Of a stretch of 64,000 nucleotides of DNA, positions 21,420 through 33,662 are shown piece by piece (the stretch's first letter is position 1; each line of letters opens with the position of its first letter). The position numbers were made by a program, and so were the translations under genes. Origin of the DNA: Ramazzottius varieornatus (Eukaryota > Tardigrada > Eutardigrada > Parachela > Ramazzottiidae); contig BDGG01000014.1 of the NCBI GenBank assembly GCA_001949185.1, positions 752,504 through 816,503 of the forward strand, given 5' to 3'. Under the pieces are notes generated by a model, which did not search any database, was not told the origin of the DNA, and saw only the letters and a list, made by a program, of their open reading frames with translations.

Positions 21420-21839
21420 ATGTACTTTGCCCCTACCTGCAGATTTTTCAAAAGATCTTCCTCGACACTGTGCTCAGAGAAAGTGTCCAGGCCAGCAATG
21501 CGTCAGTTGATCCGGGTGGCAAAAGAGCTCTACTCGCAAGCCCTGTGCGTCTACGCATTCGCTCGTTCTCCCTGGTTGTCAGAACCACTAGCTAGTGGTT
21601 TGCTCTGGTACTCCAGTCCGGCACCTCGAATATCCCTCCCGAAACCCACAGCGTCACAGAGAAGCCGATGGTTGCTGACCACAGAAACATTGCTATATTT
21701 TAATGTGCAAACGGCTCGTGGCATCAGGGCAATGCCGAAACGGCCATATTCTGGCAAGATTGACGCTGTCTTCGAAACAGGCTATTCGACCATCATCAGG
21801 GAGATTTTCGAAGCCATTGTCAAGAAATTCAGGAAATAG
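21420..21839 (+). CDS. Hypothetical open frame
   Basis: This open frame of 140 codons runs from an ATG. It is basic, with a tyrosine-rich centre and an amphipathic C-terminal helix (IIREIFEAIVKKFRK). No domain is recognised and no splice signals suggest extension. It lies between the kinase promoter side and the receptor 3' end and may be a chance reading. Confidence 0.2.
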   Translation: MYFAPTCRFFKRSSSTLCSEKVSRPAMRQLIRVAKELYSQALCVYAFARSPWLSEPLASGLLWYSSPAPRISLPKPTASQRSRWLLTTETLLYFNVQTARGIRAMPKRPYSGKIDAVFETGYSTIIREIFEAIVKKFRK

Positions 21840-21926
21840 TTAGATTAGCGTGACGAATTACTCACTCAACCAACATCGAACATCAAAACTTTTGCATTAC
21901 CGTTTCCATAAGCTGTTTGTAAAATT

Positions 21927-24901
21927 CTAAGGTTTTTCAAGTGGGGTATACAGATGCGGAGAGTTGAGTAAAATACTGAGTGACCCTATGGCATTCCCAA
22001 TAAAGAAGACCCATAAGAGAAGTCGGTCCACCACCATAGCAATGTATTTCCAGTCATCGGAAACCTAGAGCATAGAGTTCGGTTTTCGGCTGAGGAAATG
22101 GACCAGCTTAGCAAGAAGATTTGGCTTACGTCGCCTTCTTCGTCTTGTTCTTCCATGTTCTGTGCAATGTAAGCTACATTAGCCATGGCTTGATCGAACC
22201 CGGTGTACGCGCGCAGGTATTCGCCCAAAGCCAGAACGTCTCTGAGAACAACCCTGTCACGTTCTTCCGCCCACACACCTGAAAAACTCACCATAAGACC
22301 CTCATACCAAAAGATTCGTATGATTCCCTGATTCCCCGGTGTTGCTGCAGCTGGGGTATGAGGCGTCTAAGTAGAAACCAAGTAGGCAACTGCAGTACCG
22401 TCACCGTAGAGTAGCCTGGTTTCTATTCAGCCTTTCCTAATACATGGTAGCTACCAAGTTACCTGATGGACTTTTGACCATAGTTGGCCGTCTTCTTCCT
22501 ACCGTCGTCGTCCCTCCATCTCTTCCGTTTGAGTCCATAGCAAAGGCTGTCCCATCTGTGTCGGCATCAGCCGCGGCGAAGTGGACGGACCCAGCAGTTC
22601 GGCTGTCCTTGGGGCTGCGCATGGCCGACTTGTAGGGCAGCGAGGTTGTGTCGTTTGTGGGCTGTGAGATGGAGGAAGACACAGGGACGAAGAGCGGCTT
22701 CTTGACGGATTTGGCTGGTCGACGCATGCGCAGGTACTTTGGAAGGATTTCCAAGAAGGCGCGGCGAACCCACTTGGACATTCGGTGCGTCTTGGGACTG
22801 CGGTAGTACCAGTTGACCAGCACGGTCTCGATGATTACCGAAATAACGTTGCTGGAATAGAAAAATGCATTTCCATTCAAGAAGATAGAGTAGAAAAATG
22901 GAACAACTATTAGTTTCTAATATTGGGAAAAAAGATTCAAAGTTGATGAGATTACTATGAGATGCCGACAAAACGTACCGTTCAAGAAAATGTTCGGCGC
23001 ACGTTTCACTGTTATAAACTGGAAGCGTGCGCCACTTGGGAATCGCGTTTCCAGATGGCGCACGCTGTCAGTATGATTATCATCGCGGTAACGATCTTGC
23101 ACGTTTCGTTTGTCGGCCTTTCAGATGACTTACCAAACGAAGGTGAAGACCAGAAATTTGGTCATCAGCGGCATAATATCCGAAGGCGGCAAAATATCGA
23201 TCAGAATCAACAGAAAGATGACGATGGAGAAGAGGATAGAGATGGCCAAACAGAGCTTTTCGCCGGAAGCTGTGGGTAAGTAGAAGATGAAGACAGTCAA
23301 GAAGGCGATACAAGCGCATGGAAGAAGGAACGTGATGACATAAAACTGGGATTTGCGAGCGACCAGCAAATCCAGCTGGACGGATACGTCGGGTGAAGCA
23401 CCACGACGTCGGTAGATCATACGGTACAGCCGAGCCAGCGGGACACTGGCCACGTCCCACGAGCCACTGGGTTGTTCGCTGTAGTCTTTCAGCTCCATCT
23501 TGGGCGGATCGGCCAGCTCGAAGTCGACTTCCTTGGCGTGGTAAGTGACGGAACGGAAGACCATGTTACACAGCTGAATCTAGGATGAAAGAAACACTTG
23601 TAACAATCTAATTGTATGGTAGAAAGATGCTTAGACCGAGGAAGACAGTGAGGTACTATTTGAACGTTCAATTACAAAAGCGATGCACAAAATTAATGTA
23701 AAATGTAAATGCGGACAAGTGACACCTAAATGAGTGTAACTCTCTCAGCCCTCACAAAGCAAATTTTAGTGTTTGGACTCGTGTCTAAGTTTCCACCCGG
23801 ATAACTTTGGCAGCCACTGTTTTCGAAAAAAAATTTGATACGGCTTTAGAAAACACGCTCATCGGAATATATTTCGCACGCATGGTCAGGTTTCGAAAGG
23901 GATCTGGGCGCTCCAAAGTTTTTTTTTCCCGGAAACGGCGGTTTTTTTTTACAAAACAGCCACTTTCTCTTTACAGCTAGACGAATACGAATGGTTCGAA
24001 TCTCCATGAGCTAATCCGAGTGCTGAATGATGGTACATCATATCGCAAAAAGTTTCGGCTAAACTACTTGGCTCCAACGGGAGAAAAAATACTCGAAGTT
24101 GCTGTTCCAAAACAGGGGACAAGTCATACCTCCGCACCTGATAACATGTGAATGACTTACGTCGAAAGGGAAGTACAGTGGGTTGGTGTCACAGCCGCTC
24201 TTGAAGATGAAGGGTGGGACCCACAAGACCATGCCTGTATTGTAAATGACCACGTTGGAGCGATAATTGGGCCAGAATTGTCGGTCCACTCTACGGGAAA
24301 AAGATAGACTAGGCATTTGAAAATAATTTGTGCGGATGAAATAGGATAGTGCAACTGACGTGTTGGTCAGTGCGACGTCCGGTTGCCAGACTTTGTCGAC
24401 GGGCAAGCGTAAAACCGACAGTCCGTCGTACAGCTCGGGATTCCATATCAACCTCGTATCATCCCATTGCTACACCGTATCCACAGTGAAATATACCGTA
24501 GAAGAAAAAACGTCCAAGTTGGACCGGTACCACTGCTTTAATACTTTGCCGTACCATCGCTTGGTCATACGTACCATAGTTAAGTAGCCGTTGGTCTTCA
24601 TTACTTGGTCCATGTCGCTCTATAAACCGAAATAGCCCTAGTACTGCACTGAGACTATTTTTCTTCGACTCTGGAAGAGCTGTACTTTGAAATTATACAC
24701 AGTCTCCTGACTACATACCACGAAAACCAGAATGTTTAGTGTCAAGCCGAACTTGACGATGACCGTCTGGTTGGCCTGCTCCACGGGACGACTGAGCGTG
24801 TCATAATTGCGAGCCAGAAAGAGTTCCGTGATCAAGCGGTCTTGCGCCTCTGAGCCCCACACTGCAATAAAGAAACAATGACAGAGCACTGCGATCCTCA
24901 T
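21927..24901 (-). CDS. Nicotinic-type Cys-loop receptor subunit, non-alpha
   Basis: Eight exons: complement(21927..22064, 22130..22278, 22463..22851, 23134..23579, 24161..24290, 24360..24469, 24575..24619, 24719..24901), 529 residues, with all phases consistent. Exon 1 starts with a signal peptide (MRIAVLCHCFFIAV). Exon 2 is the 45-bp exon typical of nicotinic receptors. The ligand domain has WDDTRLIWNP and VWQPDVALTNT. The Cys loop is C146-x13-C160 with FPFD. TM1 (about 236-256) is followed by GEK (262-264), the cation-channel signature; TM2 is 264-285, TM3 about 297-316, and TM4 begins near 491 after DDWKYIAM. Loop C lacks the adjacent cysteine pair that defines alpha subunits, so it probably assembles with alpha partners in a cation channel at the plasma membrane. 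The intracellular loop is long and Ser/Arg-rich. The ligand is unknown. Confidence 0.92.
22995..23080. repeat. Intronic palindrome family, locus 1
   Basis: One full unit (22995-23040, minus orientation) and a partial second unit lie in the receptor intron 22852-23133. The arms read GGCGCAC and GTGCGCCACTTGG around an ACTGTTAT centre. Confidence 0.8.
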
Positions 24902-25519
24902 GACGATCTGGTCCACATCAAGTGATACTGCACTAATCTGAATCTTACTGAATCTTACCTGCTGTGACAAGACAGTACAACAAATGTGCAGAAACAATAG
25001 ATAAAAACATTTCAGTTACGACCGGAGGTACCCAAGTTACTTTGTGAAAATTAAGGGACAATTCCGCGGCTACAGCAAGATGTCATGAAGTGATGGGAAA
25101 AGTGGAAAGTGATAATGTGTTGATAGATATCGTTTAGCGAGGCATCATGGCGTGACACGAGCTTCGTTTTCATTGCTTCGTGCAAAAACAGCATCGGATG
25201 CTTAGCCGAGGACCGAGCTTCCTTACTGTGCCAAGCGGCAGGACAAAAATAACTTCGGCGGTTACTGCCTCACTCGCCACTGACATCTCACTTTCAGCTT
25301 ATTTAATCGGGTCTCGTTGAGACCAACAGATCTGAACCTTTGAGATCAGATTCCGCATTTCAGTTGTACTGTACAGTAAAAGGAAAAACTACAGTATGAG
25401 CTATCGAATTCGAACAATCTATACTTAACCGATCCACAGAGCTTTGTTCGACCCCCAGAATTCTGATTTCTAAACTGAATTTCTCGGGCAGAGCAACCTT
25501 TGTAGTAAAATGTGGATTT
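24902..25519. other. No gene seen; promoter side of the receptor gene
   Basis: This lies upstream of the receptor ATG and downstream of the inturned stop, both on the minus strand. No exon or repeat is recognisable. The regulatory region of the receptor and the 3' untranslated region of inturned probably share it. Confidence 0.4.
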
Positions 25520-27980
25520 CTATACGGTGAAAGCTTGGAGAAGCGCGCTCTCCTCCGCCCCGTCTGGGTAACAAACGAACAGTTCCTTCAGCTTTTCGGG
25601 CAAGTTCCACCTGTAAAATCGGAGTGCACGGTTCGTAAATCTCATAGCAAAGTGGGCACTGCAGGCCACGGGTGAACTCAGACTTTACCCAGAAACCCAG
25701 TAGAATCTGGATAAATTCGGCGGTGGATATGAAATGCGCAAAGCAAGCTCCTGACGATCGTTCCTCTTCTTCTGCAAAATAACTCTCGTAGAGTGATCCA
25801 AGAGAGACACATTTCTTCGTCAACCAACCTTGAATTGGGCCCTGATGCGCGTGACCATCATCATAAAGTCCTTCTGCAAACTGGGTGGAACCACACTTAA
25901 CTTGCGTTGATCATCGAGGAAAGACTGGAAAGAAAGCAGAGCGTTTTCTTTGTCGATCACCAGGCGAAAGGCCAGATCCATGCTTGGCCCGGCCGAGGGT
26001 GCGGGGGACACTGATACTCGAATGACCGTCGATGCGTCAGAGGTTGTGGACGTACTGGAAGAGGTGGATGGAGAATGGCTGCCTTTCGACGAAGTGGACA
26101 TACCGCTGACAGACATTTTCTCCGACAAGCTTCTCTCACTTCTTTCGGAAGACGAGGTGCTGGACTGCTTGCCAGACCTTCCTGAATTTTGCCACGGAAA
26201 AAACCTGTAGAAAATATGCAGTACTTATCGGAAAGACTGTAAAACCGTGATACCGGCATGCACCTACACACCGCTCTATCATGACAAAGCTACAGTGTAT
26301 GGTATGCAGGTACGTGAAAAAGCCATGTACTTGGCTCTTGGCCTTCTTTAAGTCACAAAATACTGGCAATATGTCAGTATCTCGTACACGATATAATTAT
26401 ATACCCGGCCTTTCTTTTCAGAAGTCGACCGCATTTATCCACAACAGGGTGGGCCAGCGTCTTCTGGCATCCTCGGACTACTATCTCCAACAACGCCGCT
26501 GTTGCGCTAAGGTTGCCCTGTTCAATCCCGAAGAGCTCGACACAGGTACAGAGTATCGTGTCTTCTTTGCTGCACCAGACCAGGTAGACCTCCATTTCGG
26601 CTGGGTTTTTCTTGTCCGAAGGGAAGACACGTATCAGACTTGTTTTGACTCTTGCTTTGTCTTCGCCCGTGTTCACTTCCCGTAAACGCCGAAAACCTTT
26701 GCGGTGAAGTCGCATAAAGAGGCAGACGTCTTGTAAAAGCGAAGAAGCCTTATGTGAAGCAATTAGAACTTCCTAAGGAAGAAACAAGTGCAAAATGTAG
26801 CAAAACTTTCGACGTGACTTGGGTCAGGTGAACAAGCCTTCAGACCTTGAAGAATACGGATGTTCCAATGACGTAAACGCTCCCCGTAAATCCATCCCAC
26901 GCATCCTACCCAGACGGGAAGCAACGCCTATTTCAGTTCAGAAAGCAGCTGAAAAGTGTGCTGGACGATCATGGGGGATACTTACTTGGTCGAAGATATC
27001 GCCGGCTTCAAAGGACAGCATTACCGCGTCCAGATGCTCGGTTTCCGGCGCCTGGTCGAAGGCGCTGAGGCTTAGGCTGATATCGTTCAAGGGCCAATGA
27101 TCAATTACAGAGTTCACAACGTGGAAGACCATACCATCCAAGTCACTCCGAAAGTGCGCGTCCGCCAGACTTCTGCAAAAAGAGCACTTGGAGCTGGGCA
27201 AATAAAATCGGAAAACTCGGTTCTCCAAGTGGCGCAGGCTTCCAACCAGTAACACTGAAATCGTGCGCCACTTGGAACAGCAATGATGCAAAGCTCACAT
27301 TCAGCTTAAGTTTCAGCTGCGATAATACGCATGACATCATCACGGATCCAAGTTGGCCCTGTATTAAAGATCAGGTGTCAAGCCCTAGAACGATGGCGTC
27401 ATACGATGTCCAACCAGATTTAACCTGCCTCGATTTATTATTTTGACATGAAAATAGTATCATCAATATTTACGCGTATTAATCGCACTCACGTTGCTAT
27501 ATCCATCGATAAAAAACCCAGCAATCTGTAGACAGTCTGCAAAATTTCCTGTGGTGAGCAGGAAGAAGAATTTCTTTCGAGAGCGAAGAGGAGCAACAAG
27601 TTGCTGCGCGAGTCATTCATTGAAGCGACGGTATAGGTTGTCGCGTCGTGGGTAAGTTCCGTTGTTGATCTGAAACACATACACGTTGTTGGAATACCAA
27701 GATTATGCTTGATAAAACGAGATGGTAGCTACGTGTTCGGGGAAAAATCCGCTGCATCAGACGGGAAGATACTGCGAGATAGGTCGAGTAGAGTAGAGAT
27801 GGCACCATAAGTATCGAAGATCGCTTCCTCCGACGAAGGGTGTCTGTAGATACAGTCGGGTACTTCTGATAATCCCGCTTCGCCATTCTCGGACGAGACG
27901 ATCGCCGAAGGGAAAACTCCAAAGGAAAATTTCGGAGACGACATCTTGAGCACTGTAGTGCTGCTGAACCGCGCGTCCAT
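25520..27980 (-). CDS. INTU: Protein inturned, C-terminal half
   Basis: Eight exons: complement(25520..25610, 25689..25771, 25829..26204, 26405..26729, 26846..26927, 26986..27172, 27493..27669, 27733..27980), all phases fitting, 522 codons here. The end (YPPPNLSRFYWVSG, LPEKLKELFVCYPDG) matches the C-terminus of vertebrate inturned as I remember it (YWVVGRLF ... QELYVCFHDS). RLVIDKENALLSFQ and IRAQFKKK match the preceding segment. Upstream exons have longin-like character (YTVASMNDSRSNLLLLFALE; DGMVFHVVNSVIDHWP). Inturned is a CPLANE subunit acting with fuzzy in ciliogenesis and planar polarity. An acidic/Ser-Thr-rich insert (about 26060-26190) is poorly conserved. The N-terminal half, including the PDZ domain, was not found above 27980; the first exon here could start at its own ATG. 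Confidence 0.72.
27225..27275. repeat. Intronic palindrome family, locus 2
   Basis: A single full unit lies in the inturned intron 27173-27492. It reads CCAAGTGGCGCAG, then CCAGTAACACTGAAA in the centre, and closes GTGCGCCACTTGG. It is antisense relative to the gene. Confidence 0.85.
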
Positions 27981-28743
27981 CTGAGATCAACTTGCCATAG
28001 AATCCGCTCTATCATGATACGGACTGTCCACCAAGATAACGCGCCGACTCCCGCACAAGAAGGCTAGGTTTGATTCCGCAAAGTCTGCTTTTTGGTCTTC
28101 CAACAAGCCATAATTGTCACTTCGTAGTGCTTTTTGACCCAAAATGCACGTTCATTAGAGGTACACTCATCTAGCGTTAATTATGAGGGGAAAAATATTT
28201 GGCCACAGGCCGAAAGCGGCAACGCTTCGATTGATCGTCAGTTAAGCCGGAGATACCGCCTTCGGCCGGTAGGCAGAAATTTGTTCGTCGCAAATAATTA
28301 GGCAAGGCGCGTGTACGAAGCTTGCCTGCAGACACACGGACGATGTCATTAAAACAGGAACGAAGTACTGATGGAAGCATAAAGAAGGAGCGTCGGGATA
28401 CATTTTGATAGCCAACCCTGTCCTCTTTGTTTGTCTACCACCGGGCAACTGCATGTGCGTGCTTGAGGCAGCCGGTTTTGCTGGACTTATCATATCACAT
28501 ACAGCCTAGGTGTACAAAGAAGACGGTCTCGACGAAGGCAATTACTCCTCTAGGACCAGTATCGGTAAACCACACAACATAAATCGGCCGCATAATTTCA
28601 AGATAGGTTCGTGCTTTTTATGGATTTAAAGATAGCAGGGCCTTACAACTCGAATTACACGACGATCTTCTATTTCTTGATATTTACGTTTCTACGTATG
28701 CTAACGCGCTAGTACCATGTCCAGTTTTGACCAGTGAATCCAA
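27981..28743. other. No gene confirmed; missing inturned exons expected here
   Basis: A frame reading AFLCGSRRVILVDSPYHD (minus strand, about 28000-28070) looks protein-like but cannot be joined in phase to the inturned exon at 27980 by normal splice sites. Nothing else is recognisable. Confidence 0.35.
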
Positions 28744-29226
28744 CGTTGGGAGACACGATGATTCTGAGTTTCCCGACTACGTGGAACTCAAGAATTTGTG
28801 CATCTACAAGCATCGTCGGGACGGATACTCCTTGGTTGTAGGGGATGCTTTGAACGATGTGTTGCAGTTTCAAATGGACCTGTCTGGGCTATGGATATAA
28901 GATTATTTGGTTATCGACCAGCAGACTATAAACAGAGCAAATGTTTCAGGCTACTCGCGATTCAGTCGTGGCCGTTTCCTGCAAAATAAGGACGGTGGAG
29001 CCAATATCGTTGCCATTTACTATGATTTCAAGTTGCAGCCGGACAGAACGTTTTACGACGAAGGATAGTATTTTTTGTCAGCTCCACGAACCATCCTTCC
29101 GGAGCGCATTGTCGAATATGTGATGTACTTCTCTTCCGTTGACTATAACTGCACAGATTTCAATTACGCACTACACGTCGCGGATTTCATGGTCGCGAGA
29201 GAAAAATGCCTGCGTCCGCAGCAATA
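28744..29226 (+). pseudogene. Fossil open frame with three in-frame stops
   Basis: One frame stays protein-like for about 160 codons, interrupted by stops at about 28898, 29067 and 29226. It reads SEFPDYVELKNLCIYKHRRDG, LNDVLQFQMDLSGLW, then FSRGRFLQNKDGGANIVAIY and ERIVEYVMYFSSVDYNC. The even spacing of stops in a single frame suggests a decayed gene rather than chance. I do not recognise the family. Confidence 0.3.
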
Positions 29227-29700
29227 GATATTGGGAAAAGTTTGGAATACAGCGTTTGCCGGCATCCAAAAGCACTTTTCACAGCAATAAACAAGGAATA
29301 CCATGAAGGTTTGTTAATAGCCGTTTACTCATCATGCGAACGTGGTATTGTGATTTGAACACAGCTTTTTCAGACTCTTTCTATGGATGCTGTCCAACGC
29401 CCGGTGGACTAAATCGATATAGATGTACGGCTCTTCAAAAATTTGTTCTGTACGGGTTGGGAGAGCCCCTACGCTGGAAAAGCGAAAGTGTTCTGTAATA
29501 GAAAAAGAGGATGGGGAAGAAATGAGCTCAAAAAATCGGCAGAAACGGCAAAAGAACAGGGAACTAAAGTGATACCATCGATATCCGAGTGTTCCGCTAG
29601 CGTAAGTCATCTTAAATGAGATCCGTTATTAAAGTGCAACTCCGTATTAAATGTTTCTGGCTTCAAGCTTTCTGGTTCCAATTTCACACGAAAAATCGTC
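29227..29700. other. No gene seen
   Basis: This is the spacer before the hAT transposase fossil. No exon, repeat boundary or terminal inverted repeat could be identified. Confidence 0.4.
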
Positions 29701-32700
29701 TTGATCAGTCTCCTATTCATTTTAAACGTGGTTTCTATTTCGAAAGACAGGAATGATTTCGGCATCAACGATCCAGGCAGAAATTTTGGACAAATTTCAG
29801 CTGGGCAGCATCCGCACATGGACATCTTCACCTTGGTCGGTATGGCTGAGCAGTCTTTCGGCGGTGATGAGTCCCTTTATCTTCCGTATCACCATCAGGA
29901 TCTTTTTACCTTCTACATAAAGGAGAACGACAGATCGGAATGGTTAGCTTACCGTCCGACAGGGGGCGCCACGTACTGTTACCATTGCTTCGATAACTGG
30001 GCTGACTATCCTCAGGACAAATCCGTCTGCCGCAAAACCTGGTGTAACTTTTCGGGGTCTACGAGAACCCAGGTACTCCCGCGGCAGACAGGCAGAAAGT
30101 CCTTCGGCATGAGAAAACACCCATACACACCAAGTGCACCGAGAGAGACAAAGTGATGAAAGCAACACAGGTCGCGGATCTCTGGGTGGTTGACGAAACC
30201 ATGAGATTGGAGCTACGCAAGAAATATGCTTCCACTGTAAAAATGTTCGATCTAGTCTACACTGAAGCCTATTTCTACGTATCTTATTCATCTCATGCGG
30301 AATTCATGAACCAAGTTAGAAGATACGGCGTCGATATAGGAAACTCGCACATGTCGCGGTGGGCAGCTGGAAAAATCTCGACTTACATCAGCATGCAGAT
30401 GCGCTATATGCTGGTGGCATGGCTGACGAAGACACAGCCATATTTCGGTGTGATGATCGACGAGTCCACTGACCGTGGTGGCTCGCAGAACCTCATCATG
30501 CACATTCGCGTCGAGATCGATGGAGACCCAGTGTCGGTCTTTTGGGGACTAGTCAAGTTGAGAAAGACCACGAGCGCTGCAGACATGACTGACGCACCAC
30601 TGGATGATTTAATCGCGTCACAGGCCAATAACTTGTTGGGTCTTAAGCGAGACTACATGGTCAGGAAGTGGGTTGGGTTCGCAACTGACGGTGCGTTGGC
30701 ACTAACCGGAAATGACAAAGTGGCTAACGAACTTGCGGAACAATTCACCCTCATAATGTCCACTCACTGCATTGCCCATCGTCCACAGCTTACTTTTTTC
30801 AACACGGTAAAAAATGCATTTCATCAAATTCGAGAATGCAGTCCGTGATATTCACTCGTAGTACTCCAGGTAAGAAAAGTGGTAGCACAAACTTTCTGAC
30901 TGCTTCCATGTAGAAGATTGGTGAACACAGTCCACCGAACAGGACAAAAAACACGGCAATGCCTTTGTCTTTTGAAATATGGTCCGACATGAGCTGCTGA
31001 GACCTGACCGTGGCAAACCCGTACTTACTTTGCATACAAGACATGAAAGGACAGAAGCTACTCGACCAACCGCTATCGATAGCGTCATTTCCTTCCTGTG
31101 TTTCACTAGTCGCTTGACCATTATGCGGTGTATGTGGGCGATGCGCTGCCCGCTACGGATAAGTTCCCTAGTTTCCGAATTTACAACTAACTGAGGAGAG
31201 GCGCGCAGTTCTATTATAGCCGGTGATTTGTCTGCAAACGCAATGATGTGGGAACCGATTACGCATACGACTCCTTCCCCCACTATGGAATTGCCAATCG
31301 CACAGTAGTTGACCGTAAATCTAAAGTTGGAGGAGTGAGACCCCAGCAGGCATCCCGGTGTGTTTTGCGTCCATCGATAACGATGGCCGCGCCGCACTTC
31401 GCATAACACAGCACACGTCTACGGTTTATTCAATGATGGAGGAATAGTCAAAGACCGCCGTATTGTACCCCATTTGGAAACTAAGTACATACGGTGGCAG
31501 TAATGTACACCATCGTTTAATGCCGATTCCATCTATTAGGGAACGTACTAACATCCAGAGAAATCGGGAGTGGGCTGCTGGAGCTATCTAAAGGTGGAGA
31601 CCGTTAACAGTGAATGCTGAGGAAGAGCTACGGGAATATGGCTCCGATAGTGGTCTCTGTCGTGTAAGCGCCAATTCCAGATAATCACACAGGGAACACA
31701 ATACCTATATCACTGTGGGTCCTTCTGGTATTGTCGTTGCTCCTTTGGCCACGTTCTGTAATCACGTGAAAGCATAGTTTAAGTTCTACCGACGGCTCCC
31801 CAGTCGTGCGTTATGGGTATCACCCTGAAACAATACTCCCATCAAAAGTGCTCACTTTCCGTTACGAATCAGGAACACCTTCAGGTGACCTTGGAACAAT
31901 CTTCCAACATTCGATAACTCATGAGTGTGTGTCGTATTATTTGAGGTTTAGCGCGACCATGATCTTCGCTCACATGCACCGCATAATTACTAAACGTGTC
32001 TGCACTATAAGAAAAAATCACACTCCGGTGACACCATTGACGGTCAATGGAGCTCACGATGTGGGATATGCCTGCTGATAATATTTCAACGTTTCGTTCG
32101 CGATCGTGCATCCGATGAGCTACTGCTCTGCAGGTCCCCAAAGACACAAGAAGACTTTAAAGCGTAATGGATCTTCTGGACCAAGATTTCCTGCAGCCCA
32201 AAAAGCTTGTAGAGATCCGGTGGGTAGCGTTAGAGCAGGCCGCGATACGAGCGATCATCCGCGACTACAACGGACTTGTCTTAGACATTTGTGAGGCCAT
32301 GTTCTTGGCGGCTGAAGGTGGTCCCCTGAAATCTCGGTTGATCAACCTCTACAACTTTATCACATAAACTCAATTCCCCTTAACTATTCACTTTCTTCAA
32401 GATCTGCTCGCTGAGCTATCCAAATTATCGGCGAGGTTTCAGAGAGAAGATTAGCGGGTTTTCGACTTTTACATGACACCCTGGAAGAGTTCGTCAAGGT
32501 ACTGGACAGTTGGGAGCATAACGAGTCTATCACGACACTGAAGGACAAAATCAAGTTCCAACATGGCCTAGTCTTCTTTCAGGAGCGTCCAGAAACAGTC
32601 GATACACCAGTTAACGGTAAGAAACAATTAATCGTGCCGATAACATTAAGCGTAGGCAAAGCTTTTCCTCCTCTGTTTTTCACTGAAGACTATAACGGCA

Positions 32701-33387
32701 ACTCTTTTACGGCTTTTCGCAAGGAGTCCGTGGTCCTACTGCAAAATGTTCTCTTATTCTTCAACTTGCGTTTTCCCGAAACGGAAGCGACGAGACACTT
32801 CCGGGTGTTCCAGTGGAACAAAATTCCTCGCGAGAGCGGACGCTATGGCGATACATACATACAAGTGCTGGCCTGATACTTTGGACTCAACCCGCTTACA
32901 ATCCTAGCACAGTGGACCAAGTTTAAAGCAGTTTACAGCACTATTCGAGCCAGTTTGCTGGATAAAGGAAAACGCCATTCTCATGCATAACATTCTGCGT
33001 GAAAGACACATCGTCTTCGAAGACGAAGACTCTGAGCTGGAACAGCTGTTTGTTGTCGCTCCTGTACTTCCGGCCAGTACGGCAACTTGCGAACGAGGTT
33101 TCTCCATCCAGAATGTAATCAAAACTATACGTCGAACTCGACTGAACAAACGAAGCTTGGACTCGCTCAGGCGGATAGTCATAAACGGGCCGCCACCAGG
33201 AGAAATGGACTACCTGAATATCATCGTGTCATGGATACGGTCTGGCAATTTTCCTTCTGAGTGGAATCCACCCCAAGCAAGCGCCGCTGATAGTGAGGAT
33301 CTCGAAGAAATAGACTGGCAGCAGATATTGACGCGATCTCCAGACAGCGTGCACAAGTCTAACATTATACGCGGGAAATCGCCGTAG
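29701..33387 (+). pseudogene. hAT-family transposase, fragmented
   Basis: The N-terminal part has a zinc-finger-like block at 29940-30030 (WLAYRPTGGATYCYHCFDNW, later C and W). The catalytic half follows at 30153-30840: FGVMIDESTDRGGSQNL (first Asp), VGFATDGALALTGNDKV (second) and MSTHCIAHRPQL. About 1.3 kb of unrelated or inverted sequence (30850-32160) then breaks the reading. It resumes at 32167-32366 (LV-E-IRWVALEQA), with further pieces at 32450-32880, and closes with the dimerisation domain at 32983-33387 (LPASTATCERGFSIQN, IKTIRRTRLN, INGPPPGEMD). Several stops and frame changes rule out activity. The scheme resembles vertebrate and invertebrate hAT copies with a TTF/BED-like finger. 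Terminal repeats were not found. Confidence 0.75.
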
Positions 33388-33523
33388 ACGAGGTAAGAGG
33401 TTTTTGGCCGTATTTGTTCATCTAAAGACAACTGACAGTCTGTGAGACATTGTGCCTTTCCTTGTAGAGAGAAGCAGGATCGGAACGTCATACGAACCTA
33501 GCGAAGACCACTACGTTGTACAA

Positions 33524-33662
33524 AACACATCACCGTACAGTCCCCTCCTGGAATATTTCCTGTACTTTCCACTTGGAGTTGCTGCCATATTCCGGATTTG
33601 TGATCTCGACTAGGATCTGGAGTGAAAATTCACGGGAGATCACACAGTGATGTGTTTTGTAA
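33524..33662. repeat. Short inverted repeat
   Basis: Arms ACAAAACACATCAC (33523-33536) and GTGATGTGTTTTGT (33648-33661) are inverted copies about 110 bp apart. The flanks contain a further imperfect match. It could be a tiny MITE or a scar next to the hAT fossil. Confidence 0.5.
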
